From an uncultured Subdoligranulum sp. (GTDB lineage: Bacteria > Bacillota_A > Clostridia > Oscillospirales > Ruminococcaceae): 5,486 nucleotides of DNA. The notes under the pieces are model-generated. The model was not told the DNA's origin. It saw nothing but the letters and a program-made list of their open reading frames with translations, and did no database searches. The first letter of the stretch is position 1; the number at the start of each line of letters is the position of its first letter. Shown here one piece after another: positions 4,567-5,486 of this stretch. The translations under genes were made by a program, and so were the position numbers. The stretch spans positions 1 through 5,486 of the forward strand of contig NZ_CALADU010000194.1 in NCBI RefSeq assembly GCF_937890665.1, in the 5' to 3' direction.

Positions 4567-4814
4567 TGACTATAAAAAAGACAGCCGCCCCGGTGCTGGC
4601 ACACCGGAACGGCCAAAAAACAGAGCACTGGAAGTTGCTCACCCCTATTTTACCGCTGCTGCGCGCCGCCGTCAAGACTGCGGCGGTGACGCTGGGCATC
4701 TACATTCTGGCGGCGGTGGCTGCCCTCAACATTCCCGCGCTGGTCGGCGGGGTGCTGGTTCTCAACGCCCTGCTGGGCGCGTGGTTCGCGCTGGACGAGG
4801 AGGTGGCCACATGA
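4566..4814 (+). CDS. Small two-helix membrane protein, 82 aa
   Basis: The first 25 residues are basic and polar (I-K-K, H-R-N-G-Q-K). Two hydrophobic helices follow at about 36-53 (V-T-L-G-I-Y-I-L-A-A-V-A-A-L) and 57-76 (A-L-V-G-G-V-L-V-L-N-A-L-L-G-A-W-F), then a short acidic tail (D-E-E). By the positive-inside rule both ends might face the cytoplasm. ATG at 4566 has AAAGGAG seven bases upstream and is chosen over an earlier in-frame ATG at 4503, which lies inside the preceding gene and adds a non-membrane Gly-rich stretch. The 3' end overlaps the next gene by ATGA. A holin is unlikely from the early-region position. Function unknown. Confidence 0.75.
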   Translation: MTIKKTAAPVLAHRNGQKTEHWKLLTPILPLLRAAVKTAAVTLGIYILAAVAALNIPALVGGVLVLNALLGAWFALDEEVAT

Positions 4815-5134
4815 AAGCGCCTTGCGGAGCCTGCGCAACCTGTGAGCAGTGTCCCTACGATGATTGCACCTGGGACGGCGTGAGCGCGGAGGAATGGGCC
4901 GCGGCGAAAGACACGGATGCAGATGCCCGCCATGCTGTGGAAAGTAAACAAGCCGCCCAGCAGCGGGCCTGGTATGAGGCCAACCGGGAGAAGGTGGCCG
5001 CCCAGCAGCGGGCCTACCGGGAGGCCAACCGGGAGAAGGTGGCTGCCCAGCAGCGGGCCTGGTATGAGGCCAACCGGGAGAAGGTGGCCGAATACAATCG
5101 AAACTACTATGCCAAAAGAAAGAAGGCGAAGTAA
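4811..5134 (+). CDS. Cys-cluster protein with 15-residue tandem repeats, 107 aa
   Basis: The N-terminus holds five cysteines in 15 residues (C5-x2-C8-x2-C11-x2-C14-x4-C19), a possible metal-binding knot. After an acidic, Ala-rich linker (about 22-46) come four head-to-tail 15-residue units (48-107). The first three read A-A-Q-Q-R-A-W/Y-Y/R-E-A-N-R-E-K-V and the fourth is diverged and ends basic (A-K-R-K-K-A-K). The units are highly helical and charged and would form a long rod or coiled coil. Similar Y-x-E-A-N-R-E-K repeats occur in phage and mobile-element proteins of unknown role. ATG at 4811 overlaps the preceding stop (ATGA) and has AGGAGGTGG four bases upstream. The basic repeats and Cys cluster suggest nucleic-acid binding, which is inference only. 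Confidence 0.8.
   Translation: MKAPCGACATCEQCPYDDCTWDGVSAEEWAAAKDTDADARHAVESKQAAQQRAWYEANREKVAAQQRAYREANREKVAAQQRAWYEANREKVAEYNRNYYAKRKKAK
4952..5131 (+). repeat. Four 45-bp tandem units encoding the 15-residue repeat
   Basis: The units are at 4952-4996, 4997-5041, 5042-5086 and 5087-5131. The first and third are nearly identical at the DNA level and the second differs mainly at the W-Y to Y-R codons. The fourth is diverged. The unit length is an exact multiple of three, so gain or loss of units keeps the frame, and near identity suggests recent expansion or copy-number change. Confidence 0.85.
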
Positions 5135-5442
5135 TGCGCGGAATCCTGATCGACCCCGGCCAGCCGCCGGAGGTCCGCAACATTCCGGACACCGCCCAGG
5201 GACTGGACGCCTATCTGGGTGGGGCGGTGCGCATCAAGCCGTTCAGCACCCAGCCCGCGGCGCTGGCCTACGTTCCCTGCCTGGCTGGGCAGGCCATGCC
5301 CACACGCCTCTACGGCGGGGCCTGGTACTTTGGCCGCCTGCTGATCGTCGGCTGGCGACGCAGCCGCCTGGTGCCGCTGCCGGAGCCGCTGGCCCGCGAG
5401 TTGGCCGAATACTTTGCGCCCATGGAGGTGTCCCGCTTATGA
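5134..5442 (+). CDS. DUF3846-like protein, 102 aa
   Basis: The start M-R-G-I-L-I-D-P-G, the E-V-R-N-I-P segment, and the L-D-A-Y-L-G-G-A-V-R-I-K-P-F stretch (about 24-37) match the usual outline of DUF3846 proteins found in actinobacterial and Firmicute phages and plasmids: an I-D/E-P-G strand, a helix, then a G-G-x-I/V strand. The role of the family is unknown. The C-terminal half (about 58-100) continues with L-Y-G-G-A-W-Y-F-G and a Leu-rich helix. No membrane segment or signal peptide is seen. ATG at 5134 shares one base with the stop of the repeat protein (TAATG), and the 3' end overlaps the following gene by ATGA. The gene's existence is well supported; the family call is from memory of the motif pattern. 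Confidence 0.7.
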   Translation: MRGILIDPGQPPEVRNIPDTAQGLDAYLGGAVRIKPFSTQPAALAYVPCLAGQAMPTRLYGGAWYFGRLLIVGWRRSRLVPLPEPLARELAEYFAPMEVSRL

Positions 5443-5486
5443 TCTACGAAAAAATAGAAGCCGCCTACCGCTACGGCCGCCCGGAC
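5439..5486 (+). CDS. Start of a further early gene, cut by the right edge
   Basis: ATG at 5439 overlaps the preceding TGA (ATGA at 5439-5442) and has GGAGGTG eight bases upstream. The 16 visible residues begin M-I-Y-E-K-I-E-A-A-Y-R-Y-G and stay open to the window end. They are too few to identify the product. The frame, binding site and coupling fit the pattern of the preceding genes. Confidence 0.65.
   Translation, partial: MIYEKIEAAYRYGRPD

Noticed and set aside
4952..5131. CRISPR-like direct repeats
   Set aside because: The 45-bp units abut without spacers and encode an in-frame protein repeat.
4650..5192. Leftward 180-codon Pro/Arg-rich frame
   Set aside because: Its repetitive Pro-Ser-Pro-Gly-Trp pattern is the reverse complement of the 45-bp repeats in the rightward gene, and it has no ribosome binding site.

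Overview
The window is the lysogeny-control and early region of a temperate mobile element, most likely a prophage, in a Gram-positive, moderately GC-rich Firmicute. A gut Clostridia/Oscillospiraceae-type host is an inference from gene content, GC-rich coding sequence and strong GGAGG-type ribosome binding sites; no host gene is visible that would fix it. A conjugative element with a phage-type switch is possible, because ImmA/repressor pairs and large serine recombinases occur in both.

Left part, leftward genes. From right to left these are: a small Xre-family repressor (3014-3349), an ImmA/IrrE-type HExxH metallopeptidase overlapping it (2617-3060), a three-domain TM2/DEDDh exonuclease/BRCT protein (1400-2611), and a large serine recombinase cut by the left edge (1-1253). 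The first three are packed as one operon read from a repressor promoter at 3372-3400. The recombinase is separated by a structured 146-bp gap. That gap holds an inverted repeat covering the recombinase ribosome binding site, a rightward consensus-like promoter and a rightward intrinsic terminator. Together the promoter and terminator would make a roughly 80-nt RNA.

Switch. Between the repressor and a divergent TTG-started Cro-like protein (3524-3742) lies about 170 bp. It holds a near-consensus rightward promoter, a leftward promoter and several GCAAC half-sites arranged as palindromes, some placed inside the promoters. This is the expected layout of a lysis/lysogeny switch: the repressor holds Pcro off, and ImmA-type proteolysis would relieve it.

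Right part, early genes. After cro come a 46-aa ORF (3781-3921), then a well-supported leftward 80-aa gene (3899-4141) that opposes the early transcript, then a rightward run of small proteins: 50 aa, 61 aa, an 82-aa two-helix membrane protein, a 107-aa Cys-cluster/15-residue-repeat protein, a 102-aa DUF3846-like protein and a gene cut by the right edge. The last four junctions are TAATG or ATGA overlaps, so these genes are translationally coupled.

The most notable items are the membrane-anchored exonuclease-BRCT fusion in the position where prophages often carry superinfection-exclusion genes, the candidate small RNA and hairpin beside the recombinase, and the opposing 80-aa gene whose promoter lies between the arms of an inverted repeat covering its own ribosome binding site.
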